64,000 nt of DNA from Neodontobutis hainanensis (GCA_024349245.1 JALDNG010000039.1:969001-1033000), one strand, 5' to 3'; positions 47,001 through 57,565 are shown, counted from the first letter of the stretch. Made by a program: numbers and translations. Notes: generated from the sequence alone by a model not told the origin.

Positions 47001-48288
47001 TAATGATAGTACAAATAAATGTATAATCAAAATGTTACAACAAATTTAAAGCAATTCTAATTCAAACTGTTTCAATAAAAAAAAAAAAAATACCTCTATG
47101 AGACCTGTAATGGGTCAGCCCACTTCTTAAGACAGACACCTTAAAGGTTATCTGACGAACCCTGGTGCTGCGCCTCTCCCTCCTCTGTCTCGGGCGGTTT
47201 TCATTATCTTGCCCGAACCTCTGAAACCTGTCCAACATAGAAGTTGTTGACTTAAATACAAGACTCCAGGTCTAATCCAAAGTTTTTTTGTTCAAACCAG
47301 TCTAAAAAGCTTTAGTAGTATGATTAGAAACAAATGCAAAATACAAAAAAGATAAACTTCAAAAAAATAAATAAAGCAAAAGCAGCACATTATTGTAGAG
47401 AAGGTAATTGAAAATATAAGACACACAAGTGACAATGTTTATAATATCTGGCACTAAAATATTTAGGCAGGTTTTACTGACTGCAAGCTTGGTTTTATGC
47501 TATGATTATGTATGGAACTTTTTTCTGAATATAATAGTCTAAACTCATACACTTTTTTATGAACCTTCTGTAAATCCTCGGAAGGACACCTACGGGTATG
47601 AGAAGGGAACTACCTTTGTTGAAACCAGTGGTTGAAACACGTGACCATGACCACGCAATGGGCCTTGGGCTACCAACTCGAATTAAGGTGCCTTAAAGCA
47701 ATTAATCTACGGTAACTTGTGTTTTTGGGTGTATTTTAAACTCACAGTGGGTAAGTATTTCATATGTTTTAGAGTTAATACTTTGGTTTTTATGGCGACA
47801 TGAGGGTGGGCCTTATTTTATTTAGCTAAAAAGCAATTTCTTCTGTTCGTTTATTATTCGCATTTGCTAATTTGCTGGGGTCCCGCGCAATCCCCCGCGA
47901 CCCCTAAAGGGACTAAGCAGTAGAAAATTTGAAGAACTGGATTGTTAACTGGATAAAAGCATTGAGTTAGGCTAAATGTCTGCCATAATTGTTATGTTTG
48001 CTTGTTTATCTCATAGGCTAACGTTACTTAAATTTTAATGACATTCAAGAATCCTTAAGAAGCTATGCACAGACTAATGTGTGTCACGAGTTAGAAGCAA
48101 TTAGGCTAGGAATTCAATTTAAGTTGCTACAAGAACAGAAAAACTATATAATAATATAAAATATTAATAACTAACCTTTGCACAAGGGACAGTCCATCTT
48201 CCGGGCTCTCCTCATTTAGAATTCGATTAAAATGAGAGTTCATCCTGTCACGAATGTCTGAAATTCGCCTTCGGTATCCGTCAGCCAT
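44030..48288 (-). CDS. HECT-type E3 ubiquitin ligase, 11 exons, intact 590-codon frame
   Basis: HECT ligases take ubiquitin from an E2 onto a catalytic cysteine and pass it to substrates. Minus-strand exons: 48,288-48,176; 47,227-47,094; 46,953-46,739; 46,552-46,500; 46,394-46,338; 46,214-46,130; 45,520-45,309; 45,218-44,951; 44,858-44,704; 44,584-44,355; 44,280-44,030. They sum to 1,773 nt and every junction keeps phase with no stop. All introns are GT-AG except intron 5 (GC-AG). Residues 1-90 are Arg-rich; about 83-154 form an unassigned domain (VVVPLHLNTDEFRQALRNSV); 155-219 are an acidic Ser/Thr linker; about 235-590 are the HECT domain, with EEAEDYGGPRREFFR, TAGKITAWSIMHNGPGPR, LIFTTGADTVPPLGF and STCSLTLYLP. 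The catalytic Cys is residue 557 (44,134-44,132), 33 residues from the end, as usual. G2E3-like fish proteins are the closest relatives I can name. Confidence 0.85.
45569..46086 (-). mobile_element. Solo LTR inside intron 6 of the HECT gene
   Basis: 518 bp, TGTCAGGATTC...CCGTGACA on the minus strand, between perfect pentamers GTTAA (45,564-45,568 and 46,087-46,091). It lies between exons 6 and 7, in the same orientation as the gene. The termini TGTCA/TGACA are typical of gypsy-type LTRs. No internal sequence remains. Confidence 0.88.
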
Positions 48289-48321
48289 ACTGTCACCAGG
48301 AATTAAAAAAGTAAGACAACC

Positions 48322-48354
48322 GCGCCAAATTTATACTCGATCTATTGGCGGGAT
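48322..48354 (-). promoter_or_regulatory. Putative HECT promoter: TATA box with two E2F-like sites
   Basis: Upstream of the HECT start codon (48,288), the minus strand has TATAAAT (48,329-48,335). It overlaps TTTGGCGC (48,322-48,329), and TTGGCGGGAT reads on the plus strand at 48,345-48,354. Both GC-rich motifs resemble E2F sites. The TATA box is about 41 bases from the ATG, implying a very short leader. This is motif matching only. Confidence 0.45.
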
Positions 48355-48661
48355 AATTCTGACCTATCAGATTATCTAATTTTAAATAAAAACATTTACG
48401 TATGTATAACAAGAATAGGCCTACATAATGAATAACTTCAATAAAATAATATTTCTACCCATTATACCTATGTTATAATTTTGCTATAATGTAATTACAT
48501 CTCTAAAATGTTATTATAAGTCGAAATGACAGGAAAATTTATGTCCAATGACAGTTTGAAACAATGCTCTGGAATGCTGGTTATAAAAATGTAAATGTAA
48601 GCAACTTGACACAAGTGACCATATTATAAATGTCTGACATTACCTGTCAATTAACTTTTGG

Positions 48662-50110
48662 AAAAAATAAGATAAGAAAACCTTTATTACTCCCAAATGG
48701 GGGAAATTGCATTTTGCAACTGTAAGAGTGTAGACTTTCACACAAGTAACAAGCTAACCTGGTTAAAAAAAGAAAGACAAGATAATCAAAAATAAAATAT
48801 ACTTAAACGAAAATTAAACTAAATAAAGAAAAGAAAAATAGTAGACTAGACTGTACATATCTCTTTTGTCAACACCTGAGTGACAAACACTGAATTCTTA
48901 ACTTCCTTTCTATCAATTCCTTCTTTTAATTAAAAAAAACAACTTTCCTATCCTTAGCTTTGTATGCTGTGCTAGGTTTTAACTGACTAGTTTTTGGTGC
49001 ACTTATGCTTTTTGTTCCTTGTGTTGTTGAAATTGCTTCCATTGTTTTCCTCACTTGTAAGTCGCTTTGGATAAAAGAGTCTGATGAATGACTAAATGTA
49101 AATGTAAATGTACATTTGTACAATAGATTGCAGGTTGTGTAACCTGCAATCAGTAACAGTTCTGTAACATTACAAATATTTATAATTGAAATTGCACATG
49201 ACAGTGGAATATTGCACAGTATAAAAGAGTTTGCTTTTTACAGTGTTTGCTGTGAAGTCTGACAGAAGAAAAGACCTGTAAAATCTCTCCTTCACACACC
49301 AAAGGTGGAGCAGTCTATTACTGAAGCCACTCTCCAGAATTAACAGGGAGTCTTGCAGGGGCTGGGACTCATGGTCCAGGACCCTTCTGTCACCCACCTC
49401 CTGCACTGAATCCAGAGGACAGCTCAGGAAGAAGCTGGACTTCCTGATGACCATGTCCAGCTCCTTACTCTCCCCCTCCAGCAGACCCCACTGTACAGGA
49501 TGGCTCATGCCACCACAGAGTCAGTAGTGTTCCCTTCAGTCTCCTCAAGAGGGCCTGCTCTGGTCCTTTCTGTAAAGTGCATCTGTGTTATGAGTCCAAT
49601 CCAGTTTATTGTTTAGGTGAACACCCAGATACTTATAAGAGTCAACTCTCTCAATGTCCATTCCCTCCTTGGATGGACCCACTGTGCATTGGAGGTGTCC
49701 CAGAACCAGTGTCTTTATAAGGTGGGATGTCGAAGCCACTGGTCTGTAGCTGCTGTGGTCTTTGGTGTACGGTGTTTTAGGCACTGGTATCACGCAGGAG
49801 GTCTTCCAGAGGGCTCATGTTGAAGATATGCTCCATAACTCTTGTCAGGCTGCTTTTCTCTGGCTGCATCCCCCTGCTTCTGTGTAGATGTGGAGTGGTG
49901 GGATGTCTGATGAGGCAGAGGTGAGAAGTGCTGTGATGCCTAGTCCATTTGTCAAAGAGTGTATGCGCAGCTGCGTACGGTAGGGATGGGTCCTTATCAA
50001 ATCTATTGAAATGCAAGTTTAGATCATTGACCCATTTCAGGTCCCTCTCAGCCTGTGAGTGGGGTGTTTTGTTCCCAGAAATTGTTGTCAGGCTTCTACC
50101 ACACCCCACT
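48662..50110 (-). mobile_element. Rex1/L2-type LINE, 5'-truncated, inserted between the two transposon genes
   Basis: Minus-strand 3' end at 48,662 (AATAAAGGTTTTCTTATCTT). Coding blocks on the minus strand run from a pre-RT linker (AERDLKWVNDLNLHFNRFD, 50,040) through SSYRPVA (49,760), ERVDSYKYLGVHLNNKLDW (49,640) and CPLDSVQEVGDRR to VKERFYRSFL (49,260). Most of the RT core is deleted. An L2 tail interrupts its 3' UTR. Confidence 0.82.
48862..49118 (+). mobile_element. L2-type LINE 3' UTR fragment
   Basis: Close match to 23,805-24,047, ending in GTCGCTTTGGATAAAAGAG and TAAATG repeats. It sits inside the 3' UTR of the Rex1-type LINE. TGTACAT occurs on both sides, a probable target duplication. 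Confidence 0.82.
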
Positions 50111-51034
50111 GATGATCAGTATTCCCATCTAAATTGAAAGTAGTATTAATACTGTTAGTGAATAAAAAAACTTACAAGCTCAAAAGATTTGATGTGTTAT
50201 TGTATAGGCCATAGTCAGTTGTGTTTTACACAATAGCCTGTGTAAGTGGCCACTGGAGGCCGCTAGAGCTATGCACTCAATGTTAAGTCATGCGCATGGC
50301 TGGGTTTCAGGCTGCATGCCCTGGAATCTGTATAGAAATTTAACAGCCTGCTCTCGTCTGATTTTGTGCATCCCATAAGTTCAGAGACATAACGTAAGTT
50401 AATTCAGGGCGTGGAACTTAGTGCTGTTTTCTCTGCAATACTAATGTAGTTGTGTAATTACGTTTTTCATGATGTTTTGTGAAATCGTTTCCTCTTATGT
50501 TCATACTTTTATGTGCTGTTTAGCTCAGAGACATAACTTCAGAGACCTTCAAGTTAGCGGCTAACACGGGAAAGCAGCAATTTAAGTTACACCCTTGGTG
50601 AGCGGAGCGAGGTGTGTATTATTTGGGTCCATATATACTACTGAAAGGCTTAATATGTTAAGTGTCTATATTGGGTGTTGCTGGAAATGTGTGTTATTAT
50701 TAGTCAATTTTAAAAGTCCTTTGATTTGCATTGCATATACACCAATGTATGAGAACTTACTGCAAAGGAAGTGATGCTTTATTTGTAAATGTGTGTCATG
50801 CTAAAGTTATTAATAAGCATATTTGTGTTTTTATTTCTAGTTTTCACGGTGCTCGTGAATACAAAGGAATTTTTTCTACAGTATGCTTAACCTGTTGATT
50901 GTTTTCTGTCAATAGGCAGCTACACACACAAACAAGATTTTTGAGGATTTCTGTATATACTCATTCATCTGTGCATGAAATGCAAAAAAATCCTATGGGG
51001 GGTTTCCAAGAATGGGTGTTACTTAGTCTTTCAG
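50111..51034. other. 5' flank of the transposase gene
   Basis: No recognised feature apart from AT-rich sequence. It lies between the Rex1-type LINE and the transposase promoter. Confidence 0.4.
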
Positions 51035-51076
51035 TGGGCGGAACAAAAACACCCCCTTTAACATACACTATATATG
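51035..51076 (+). promoter_or_regulatory. Putative transposase promoter
   Basis: A GC box (GTGGGCGG, 51,035-51,042) and a TATA-like CTATATATG (51,068-51,076) lie 38-79 bases before the transposase ATG at 51,114. Motif-based only. Confidence 0.4.
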
Positions 51077-51113
51077 TAGTTGTCTAGAATCGAATCTACA
51101 GAGCTGAAGCAAG

Positions 51114-53192
51114 ATGGCAAGAAGGACCTTTGTTTTGCGATATAAACATATTCTCAATGATTGTACCAGACGTCTTCTGATGGATGATGTTGGACCTGAA
51201 GTGTGTTTGTCAGTCTTAACCAGGTACAGCTTTATGTATGATATTATTATTAGATTTTTGAGGATTTACTTAGGATAGTTAGTTACACATTCTTCTTTTT
51301 TTTTATTAGGTTGGAGACAAGGGAGAGAACCCTCCGATGGGCACGGAGAGAACCCTCCGATGGGCACGGGGGAGGTTGATTAATGTGAGAGATGCTAATC
51401 AACTTCTCATTGATTTGGCTGAACTTATTCAAGAGGTCAGAACATCTTCACAGTCAGGACAACAAGGTGAGCACATTTTAACTTTAAGAGTCTGACAATC
51501 CTGCTAAAATCCTGAACAACAACAGAATATGTGTGGCAGGTAAAATCAGTCAAACTAACCCAGTGGCCAAGGTGTAATGAGGACAACACAGTCAGATTCA
51601 AATTTTGTTAAATTGTTTAGATGAGAGGACATTAGAAACCTAATAATCAAACAATTTACTCTTCTTTAAGATGTTTGTAGTTAGTAAATTGGAGTAATTT
51701 TCTGGTCTCATTTCAGACAGTTTTGGATACCAGGCACCACTGGCTTCAGGTGTAAGCCGGGTCGTCAAGCTACTCTGTGACAAGGGAACAGCTTGCATTC
51801 TTAAGATCTTGTTCCTTTACTACAGTTCAGATGGCGGATATTTTGAATGTTTCTGTGCGAACAGTTAAACGCCGCTTGAGGTAAAAACCTTTTGTTATTT
51901 ATACTGACCTTTACACATTTGTCACTTATTTTTAATAAATTGTCTGTCTATCAATCTACAATCTAGGCAGTTTCAGCTCAGCCATGCTTGGTTATATGCT
52001 GATCTGAGTGATGCTGAACTTGATGAAAAGGTGGAAGAAATTGTGTCAGGAAATGATCTGATGGGCCCAGAGGCTGTAAGAGCATCTCTGCAAGCAAGGA
52101 AGCCGTGTACAAAGAAGAAGGGTTCGAGCCAGCATGCTCAGGATAAATCCTGCCGGTGCTGCCGAAGAGCCCTCTTGCAGAGACCTGAACGTCGCTGCTA
52201 TCGGGTAGCTGGCCCCAACTCTTTGTGGCACATTGATGGAAACCACAAACTGATAAGGTAAAACAGCATATTTTTACTATTTAATATTACAACATTTTCA
52301 TTGTGGAGTTCCTAGGAATTAAATCGCACAATGCAAATCTAATAATCTATCTGTTTTTAGATGGAGAATAGTCATTCATGGAGCTATAGACGGCTTTAGT
52401 CGAATGGTGGTCTTCCTTCATGCTGCAAACAACAACCGTAGCAGCACTGTGTTAGATGCCTTCCTTGGTGCTGTTGTCCAGTATGGCACGCCTTCCAGGG
52501 TTAGAACAGATCGAGGGGGAGAAAATAATGCTGTATGTTTAATGATGAACATCATCAGAGGTTTTGATCGAGGAAGTGCACTCAGAGGCAGGAGCACCCA
52601 CAATCAAAGGATTGAAAGACTTTGGGGTGACCTCTGGCGTGGACTTACAAATGTTTACTATAAACTGTTTTACTTTCTGGAAGATGAGGGCATTATTAAT
52701 ATGGAAAATGAAAAGCATCTCTGGGCTCTCCATTATGTTTACCTTCCTCGAATCAACAGAGACTTGAAAGACTTTGCAAACCAATGGAATCACCACGGTT
52801 TAAGAACAGAGCACCACATGAGCCCAATGCAGATTTTTGTCAGAGGTTGCCTGCAGCAACAAGGTCGACAATCAACTGCAATGCAAGACATTCATGGTGC
52901 GCTTGCCAGTGCTGCCAGTGACACTGCTCTGGATGACACAGTAGCTCTATCTCAAGTCTCTGTTGCCACATCCGCTGCTTCCACACCCACCTCTATCACC
53001 AATACACCTGAATTGCTTTTGGACTGGCCAGAGAGGATTACAGTGCCTCCAGTTGAGTATGTTGTGCCAAATGCTCTGATACAGCAAATAGCAGTACAGT
53101 TTGATCCACTTGGTGGACCCAGGGGAGAATGTCGACTGCAGATCATTTCTGATTTAGTAACATTTTTGGAAACTGCAACATCCCAAATTTAG
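51114..53192 (+). pseudogene. DDE (rve-type, IS3EU-like) transposase, five exons, frame broken
   Basis: This enzyme would cut out and insert the 11.6-kb element. Exons: 51,114-51,223; 51,310-51,466; 51,717-51,880; 51,967-52,257; 52,361-53,192, all with GT-AG introns. Exons 3-4 carry a helix-turn-helix-like region (VTREQLAFLR in one frame). The catalytic domain has D in LWHIDGNHKL (52,235-52,237), D in RVRTDRGGEN (52,509-52,511) and E in HNQRIERLW (52,614-52,616). Breaks: a 23-bp tandem duplication in exon 2 (51,323-51,368) that leads to a TGA, an apparent 2-nt loss near 51,760 and a doubly shifted segment in exon 4 (about 52,096-52,170). The last exon is fully open to the TAG at 53,190-53,192. 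As it stands it would not give a full-length enzyme. Confidence 0.85.
51323..51368 (+). repeat. 23-bp perfect tandem duplication in transposase exon 2
   Basis: Two identical 23-bp copies (51,323-51,345 and 51,346-51,368, beginning GAGAGAACCC). One copy alone keeps the exon open and the splice phases consistent; two copies shift the frame and create an early TGA. Confidence 0.95.
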
Positions 53193-53243
53193 ATGAATGA
53201 TTGTACTTTGTGTAAAAACTGTAAATACTTCATTAAAGTTTAA

Positions 53244-53435
53244 ATGTCTTCAGCACTCATGGTCATGCATTTTAATAATAAAGCAAGCACCAAACAGGAA
53301 TTACAAAATTACATCGCTTCAGTCAAAATTTTACCACAGGGTGGTCAGGTGAGACCACCAGTCAAAAAAGAAATAGAAGATAGAAAAATATGTATTTATA
53401 GAGGCCATTGGGTAACACCTGAAAACTTAATTTAA
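53244..53435 (+). CDS. Small open frame after the transposase, 63 codons, unknown
   Basis: ATG at 53,244 to TAA at 53,433-53,435, 51 bases after the transposase stop and inside the transposon. The product is Lys/Gln-rich and ends in CIYRGHWVTPENLI. A polyadenylation signal (AATAAA, 53,277-53,282) lies inside the frame, which argues that it may just be 3' UTR. I do not recognise it. Confidence 0.25.
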   Translation: MSSALMVMHFNNKASTKQELQNYIASVKILPQGGQVRPPVKKEIEDRKICIYRGHWVTPENLI

Positions 53436-53599
53436 ACAAATACAAATGTTTTTGGTTAATTTGAGTGTTGATATTGTTTAATTTAAATTATTTGGATTAT
53501 TTTAATTGCATTTTTTGGTAATTAGATATGTCTTTGGTTGATTGTTTTTGTGAAACAGTTTGGATTGTGAGTGATTTTACTTGTGTTTTGGGGAAAAGG

Positions 53600-54490
53600 T
53601 AGTGTATTCCAGTCATTCATACTGTCCTGTTGTGTCCTTGGGCACAAGACACTTTAACCGCCTTGCCTCCGGTGGTGTTCCGGTCAGTCACACACTGGTG
53701 ACTTGAAGCTTAAGTTTTGTCTGCGAATGAATGCTTTTGTGTTGCCACCCGCTGTTATCAAATGGTAACTACATCAACCTGTCCAAATACAGCGTATAGG
53801 CATATACAGTATGAAGGTATTCTGTACAAATAGAATGGGAACTCACAATTATAAGGTCAAAACTATAGTATTTGCAGCAACCCTTCCATTTCTCCAAACC
53901 CACTGCAGGTTAGAGTTATGCTTTATTGCTACTAGGCTTACAAAAAACCTTGACTCACAAAGGTGATTATGTAAAATAACTTAGATTACAAGTTCACAAT
54001 GCAATAGGATATTCACATTTATAAAGAGGGGAAGAAAAAAGAAAAACAGGTGTATTAATACTGTAACTAACGTGATGGACTGGCATCATTTACTTGGGAT
54101 CAGTGATCACCCAGCCATGTCTGCTTGAGCTATGTGCTCATTGGGTGAACTGCCTTCAAACTTAGTGGCTGCTAAAATTTTAGGGTGGGGTTCATTATCA
54201 TAAAATAAACAGAACACCATGGCACGTTATTTGCGCGATGGCACGCTTTAAACGTGCAACGGCGTGTCACGTAAAATCCGCTAGGGGGCATTGCAACGCA
54301 TGACGGTGTAAAACGTAAAAAGCGGCGTTCGGGGACAATGGAAAACGGCGTGGCACGCTTTTTACGGCGCTTTGGCAGTTTAAACGCCGCTTTTTACGTG
54401 CGTTTTTCGGGTTTAACGGCGTTTTTTGCGGCGTTTTAAAGTAAAACGCAATTTAAAAAGGACGTATTTTGGCCCTTTTGGCTTGCCATA
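53600..54490 (-). repeat. Right terminal inverted repeat, 891 bp
   Basis: Reverse complement of 42,892-43,708, except for about 80 extra bases near 53,615-53,690. These contain the SINE block GTCCTTGGGCACAAGACACT and are absent from the left copy. Confidence 0.92.
53612..53690 (+). mobile_element. SINE body fragment in the right inverted repeat
   Basis: Matches the middle block of the 7.0-kb SINE (TGTCCTTGGGC, CCTTGCCTCC, GTGGTGTTCC). GGTCAGTCAC and CCAGTCA-type sequences flank it, so the left repeat may have lost it by a small deletion. Confidence 0.65.
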
Positions 54491-54496
54491 GTTACC

Positions 54497-55084
54497 GAGG
54501 GTTTACCCGCTGGAGTGAGTTTATGAGCTGTTCAGACGCATGGAGCAGTCCTGGATAATTGTGAAGACTGAGGGATAAACAGGAAAGTAGGAGCTGCTAA
54601 ACTGTTGTATTTAGTGCCATGGAGCGAATGAAGTGATGAGTCGTTCACGAGTGAGTTGGTTCTTTTAAGTGAACGATGGGAGCCGGCTCACAGATCTAAA
54701 GAGCCGACTCTATTTTTTTTTTTTTTTTAAATATAGCCTATAGTAGCCTAATAAACCATTATGTAATAATAAAATAATTAATTATTTAAATTTAATTAAA
54801 AATAGACTAATAATTCATAGAACAACACAAAAATATAATTATTTAAGACTCATTTGTTTCAACTGTCTGTTCCTGCCAATCACACGGTGTCAGCCATTTA
54901 TATATGAGAGAGGGCTGAACGCATGTGTGTGCGCGCACGCAAAAAACTCATATAAAGCCGGGTCTACGCACAACCTACATCGGTATACGAACTGTGCAAC
55001 CAACAGCAACGCAGTCTTCTATATTGAACCAGGGCTATTTCCTGCAGTAGATCCACAATTGAACACTGAAAGGTTTTGTCTGTT
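54497..55084. other. Unassigned stretch beside the transposon
   Basis: 54,640-54,720 has GAGTGAGTTGGTTC and a GAGCCGGCTC / GAGCCGACTC pair of the kind found in hAT-derived repeats; a T-run follows at 54,713-54,728. No coding sequence seen. Confidence 0.4.
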
Positions 55085-55445
55085 TATTATCTATTCATCC
55101 ATCCACGTGTTCAGAATGACGCACATCAGTGACTTATGTAAATAACAAATATTAATACCTGCTGTTATTCGTGAAACCTACATTTTATTTGTCATTTTGT
55201 AAATAAATGTCCATGAGTTCACAGGTGAACTTAAACATTAAAACATCTCAAATGTCAAAATATAGACTGTTCTTTACCACTGGCAAATATAACTTGACCT
55301 GTCAATCTTCCGTTTATGCCTTGTCCTTTCATTTAACAATGTGCCAGCTCTCCACACGCCCTGAAAATGAGTTTGCCATCTGCCAAGCGCTTTATGTTTC
55401 ACGTCATGAAATTCTTCATCTCCATTCATTGCTAACCTTGAGATT
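55085..55445 (+). repeat. Dispersed repeat Z, copy without LINE
   Basis: Continuous counterpart of 22,075-22,340 plus 24,050-24,250 (TATCTATTCATCCATCCAC, GAGTTCACAGGTGA, CTGTCAATC). Confidence 0.65.
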
Positions 55446-56389
55446 GGCAAACTATTAGCACTGTTTAAAACAGCTTTTGGAAGATAAATTATTTGTAAAC
55501 GGATAAAAATGAACCTTCAATTAAAGATGGCTGCAACAGCTAGCCAAATTGTAGGTGAACTGTAAGGAAGTAATAATAAAAGAGAGACTCTCTGAATTTC
55601 CTGAAACTTTGGACAGAATCTTCTTCACGCATTACCGTGGCAAAGCAGAGGATATCAGACGTGGAGGATTTGATTTCCATTTTGGAGGAGAGATTGGCTG
55701 ATGGAAAAGAAAATGAAGAACAGGCAGGAAAACATTTGTGTTATCAGTCTAAAGAAGGAGGGAACAGCCCAATACACTTCTTCTAGAGAGGCTCAGAAGA
55801 TTTTAGATGACCCAAGAGTGCTGAGATCAGAGTTTGAGAGGCTACCCTTGAGTCAAAGTGTTAGGCTGCCTAAATCCAGACTGAACCGATACAAGTACTC
55901 TTTAACCTTTTAAACCCAAGCCGGTTTTTTGGTGTGTCTGCTTGAAAAGGACATGTCCACAGTAAATTGGCTATATTTCTGCAACTACAAGGTGTATTTC
56001 AAAAATTCTGGTGTCAAAATCAAGGGGGCATTTGTGAGATTTCCCAGATGGGAAATTTTGAATGTGCAATGGTACAGTTTCAGAATAAATCAAGATGGAA
56101 AACAGCAAAATAACCCTAAAAACATCTCCACCTAAATAAAAAACACTATATTTGGATGAATATCCCTTTAGATGAAGTCTGTTCAAGCTCAAACACTAGG
56201 TTTAGGTTAACTCTCAAGGTTTAGGTTATGGGCCCTAGGCTGCAGAAATTAAGTGCCTGACCAATGAATGAGGCACCTAAATACAGTGTCCACTTACCGG
56301 CTAAAACCATAAAAACACCACCAGGATAAAGCCTTAGCTAGAGAATCAATCAATAATTTATTTATATAGTGCCTTACAGCAACCAAATT
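55446..56389. other. Unassigned stretch with a 71-codon open frame
   Basis: A frame at 55,701-55,913 (SREAQKILDDPRVLRSEF...) has no domain I recognise. Upstream sequence in other frames (HYRGKAEDIRRGGFDF) hints at a decayed longer protein. Confidence that this is a gene is low. Confidence 0.3.
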
Positions 56390-56850
56390 GAAGTCGTAGG
56401 CTATTCGTTCATTCATGGTCCCCACTGCAAAGCAGAAGGTGAGCGGATTCACTCGGCTAGAAGTACGGTACAGAAAATTTGTGCCTTCATTCTTCAATCA
56501 GATGCCTCAGCAACAGGACTGGGGATAGTCTTGATTTAGGAGAAGGGACAGAGGAGACCCATAGAATTTCTGAGCCGGAAACTGTTGGATTGTGGAACAA
56601 GGTTCTCCACAGTGAAAAGGAGTTTCTGGCAGTCTAATGGGCCCGAGGATTCGCTCAGATACTACCTGCTCGGATGTCAGTTTGTGTTCTAAACAGTCCA
56701 CCATGATAGTGGTTGCATCGGATGAAGGATGCCAACAACCGCATTAATGGATGGCCTTGCAGCCGCCTAACTTCACAGTCTAATTCTGGCCAGGCAAGAC
56801 AAATGTGGTGGTGGACTGTCTCGCCAGGATGGCTGAAAAGGAGGCACTTT
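56390..56850 (+). pseudogene. Gypsy RNase H fragment
   Basis: The plus-strand frame reads FILQSDASATGLGIVLI, RRPIEFLSRKLL, TRFSTVKRSFW and LRYYLLGCQF, the RNase H block of Ty3/gypsy RTs. It contains several stops and has no flanking LTR. Confidence 0.75.
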
Positions 56851-56950
56851 GAAAGCACACAACACTTAGAACAAAAGCTAATTTGCACAGTTAATAAGAA
56901 AGAGTTGCACACAATTGTATTTAAATTGTTTATTGAAATTTTATAATAAT

Positions 56951-57565
56951 TTTTACAACCGCTCCTTGAACCGCAACCTTTACTGTAGTGGAGAGGTTTG
57001 AGTGCCCGAATGATCCTAGGAGCTATGTTGTTGGGGGCTATATGCCCCTGTTAGGGTCTCCCAAGGCAAACAGGTCTGAGGTGACGGGCCAGACAAAGAG
57101 CGGTTCAAAACCCTTTATGGATTATAAAATATCAAGGACCGTGACGTCGCCCGGTATGGCGCAACCGGAGCTTGGTTCGCATTGCCGGCAGTAAGTCAGA
57201 CCTGTTCCCAGTGCATGTCACCCAGAGGGAGTCTGGTTTGGGGACCACAGGATTTCGTCTCTGCTTTTTGCAGATGATGTTGTCCTGTTGGCTCCATGAG
57301 GCCAGAACCTTTAGTGTGCACTGGGACGGTTTGCAGCCGAGTGTGAAGCGGCTGGGATGAGGATCAGCACCTCCAAGTCTGAGACCATGGTTCTCAGTCG
57401 GAAAAGGGTGGCTTGCCTCCTTCAGGTTGTTGGAGAGTACCTGCCTTAAGTGGAGTTCAAGTATCTTGATGTCTTGTTCACGAGTGAGGGAAGGAGGGAG
57501 CATGAGATTGACAGATGGATCGGTGCACCTTCTGCAGTGAAGCAGTTGATGTACCGGTCTGTCGT
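56951..57565 (+). mobile_element. Rex3: Rex3 fragment: 5' UTR joined to late RT
   Basis: 56,952-57,165 repeats the Rex3 5' UTR found inverted at 4,395-4,616. It then jumps to RT sequence with RISSLLFADDVVLLAP (57,255-57,300), ALGRFAAECEAAGMRISTSK and FKYLDVLFTSEG, cut at about 57,565. The endonuclease and early RT are deleted. Several stops are present. Confidence 0.82.

Larger units (their letters stand above)
42892..54490. mobile_element. 11.6-kb DNA transposon (IS3EU-like) with HECT ligase and DDE transposase genes
   Basis: Termini TATGGCAAGCC and GGCTTGCCATA lie between perfect 6-bp direct repeats GTTACC (42,886-42,891 and 54,491-54,496). The terminal inverted repeats are about 0.8-0.9 kb. 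Inside are two divergent genes: a leftward HECT-type E3 ligase (48,288-44,030) and a rightward integrase-like transposase (51,114-53,192). A 6-bp duplication, TAY...RTA ends and an rve/DDE transposase fit the IS3EU superfamily as I remember it. The element has since received a solo LTR, a Rex1-type LINE and an L2 tail. Confidence 0.9.

Noticed and set aside
57132..57550. One 274-codon minus-strand protein from 57,956 to 57,132
   Set aside because: Only the part above about 57,550 is an L2 RT; the rest is antisense Rex3, an accidental open frame.
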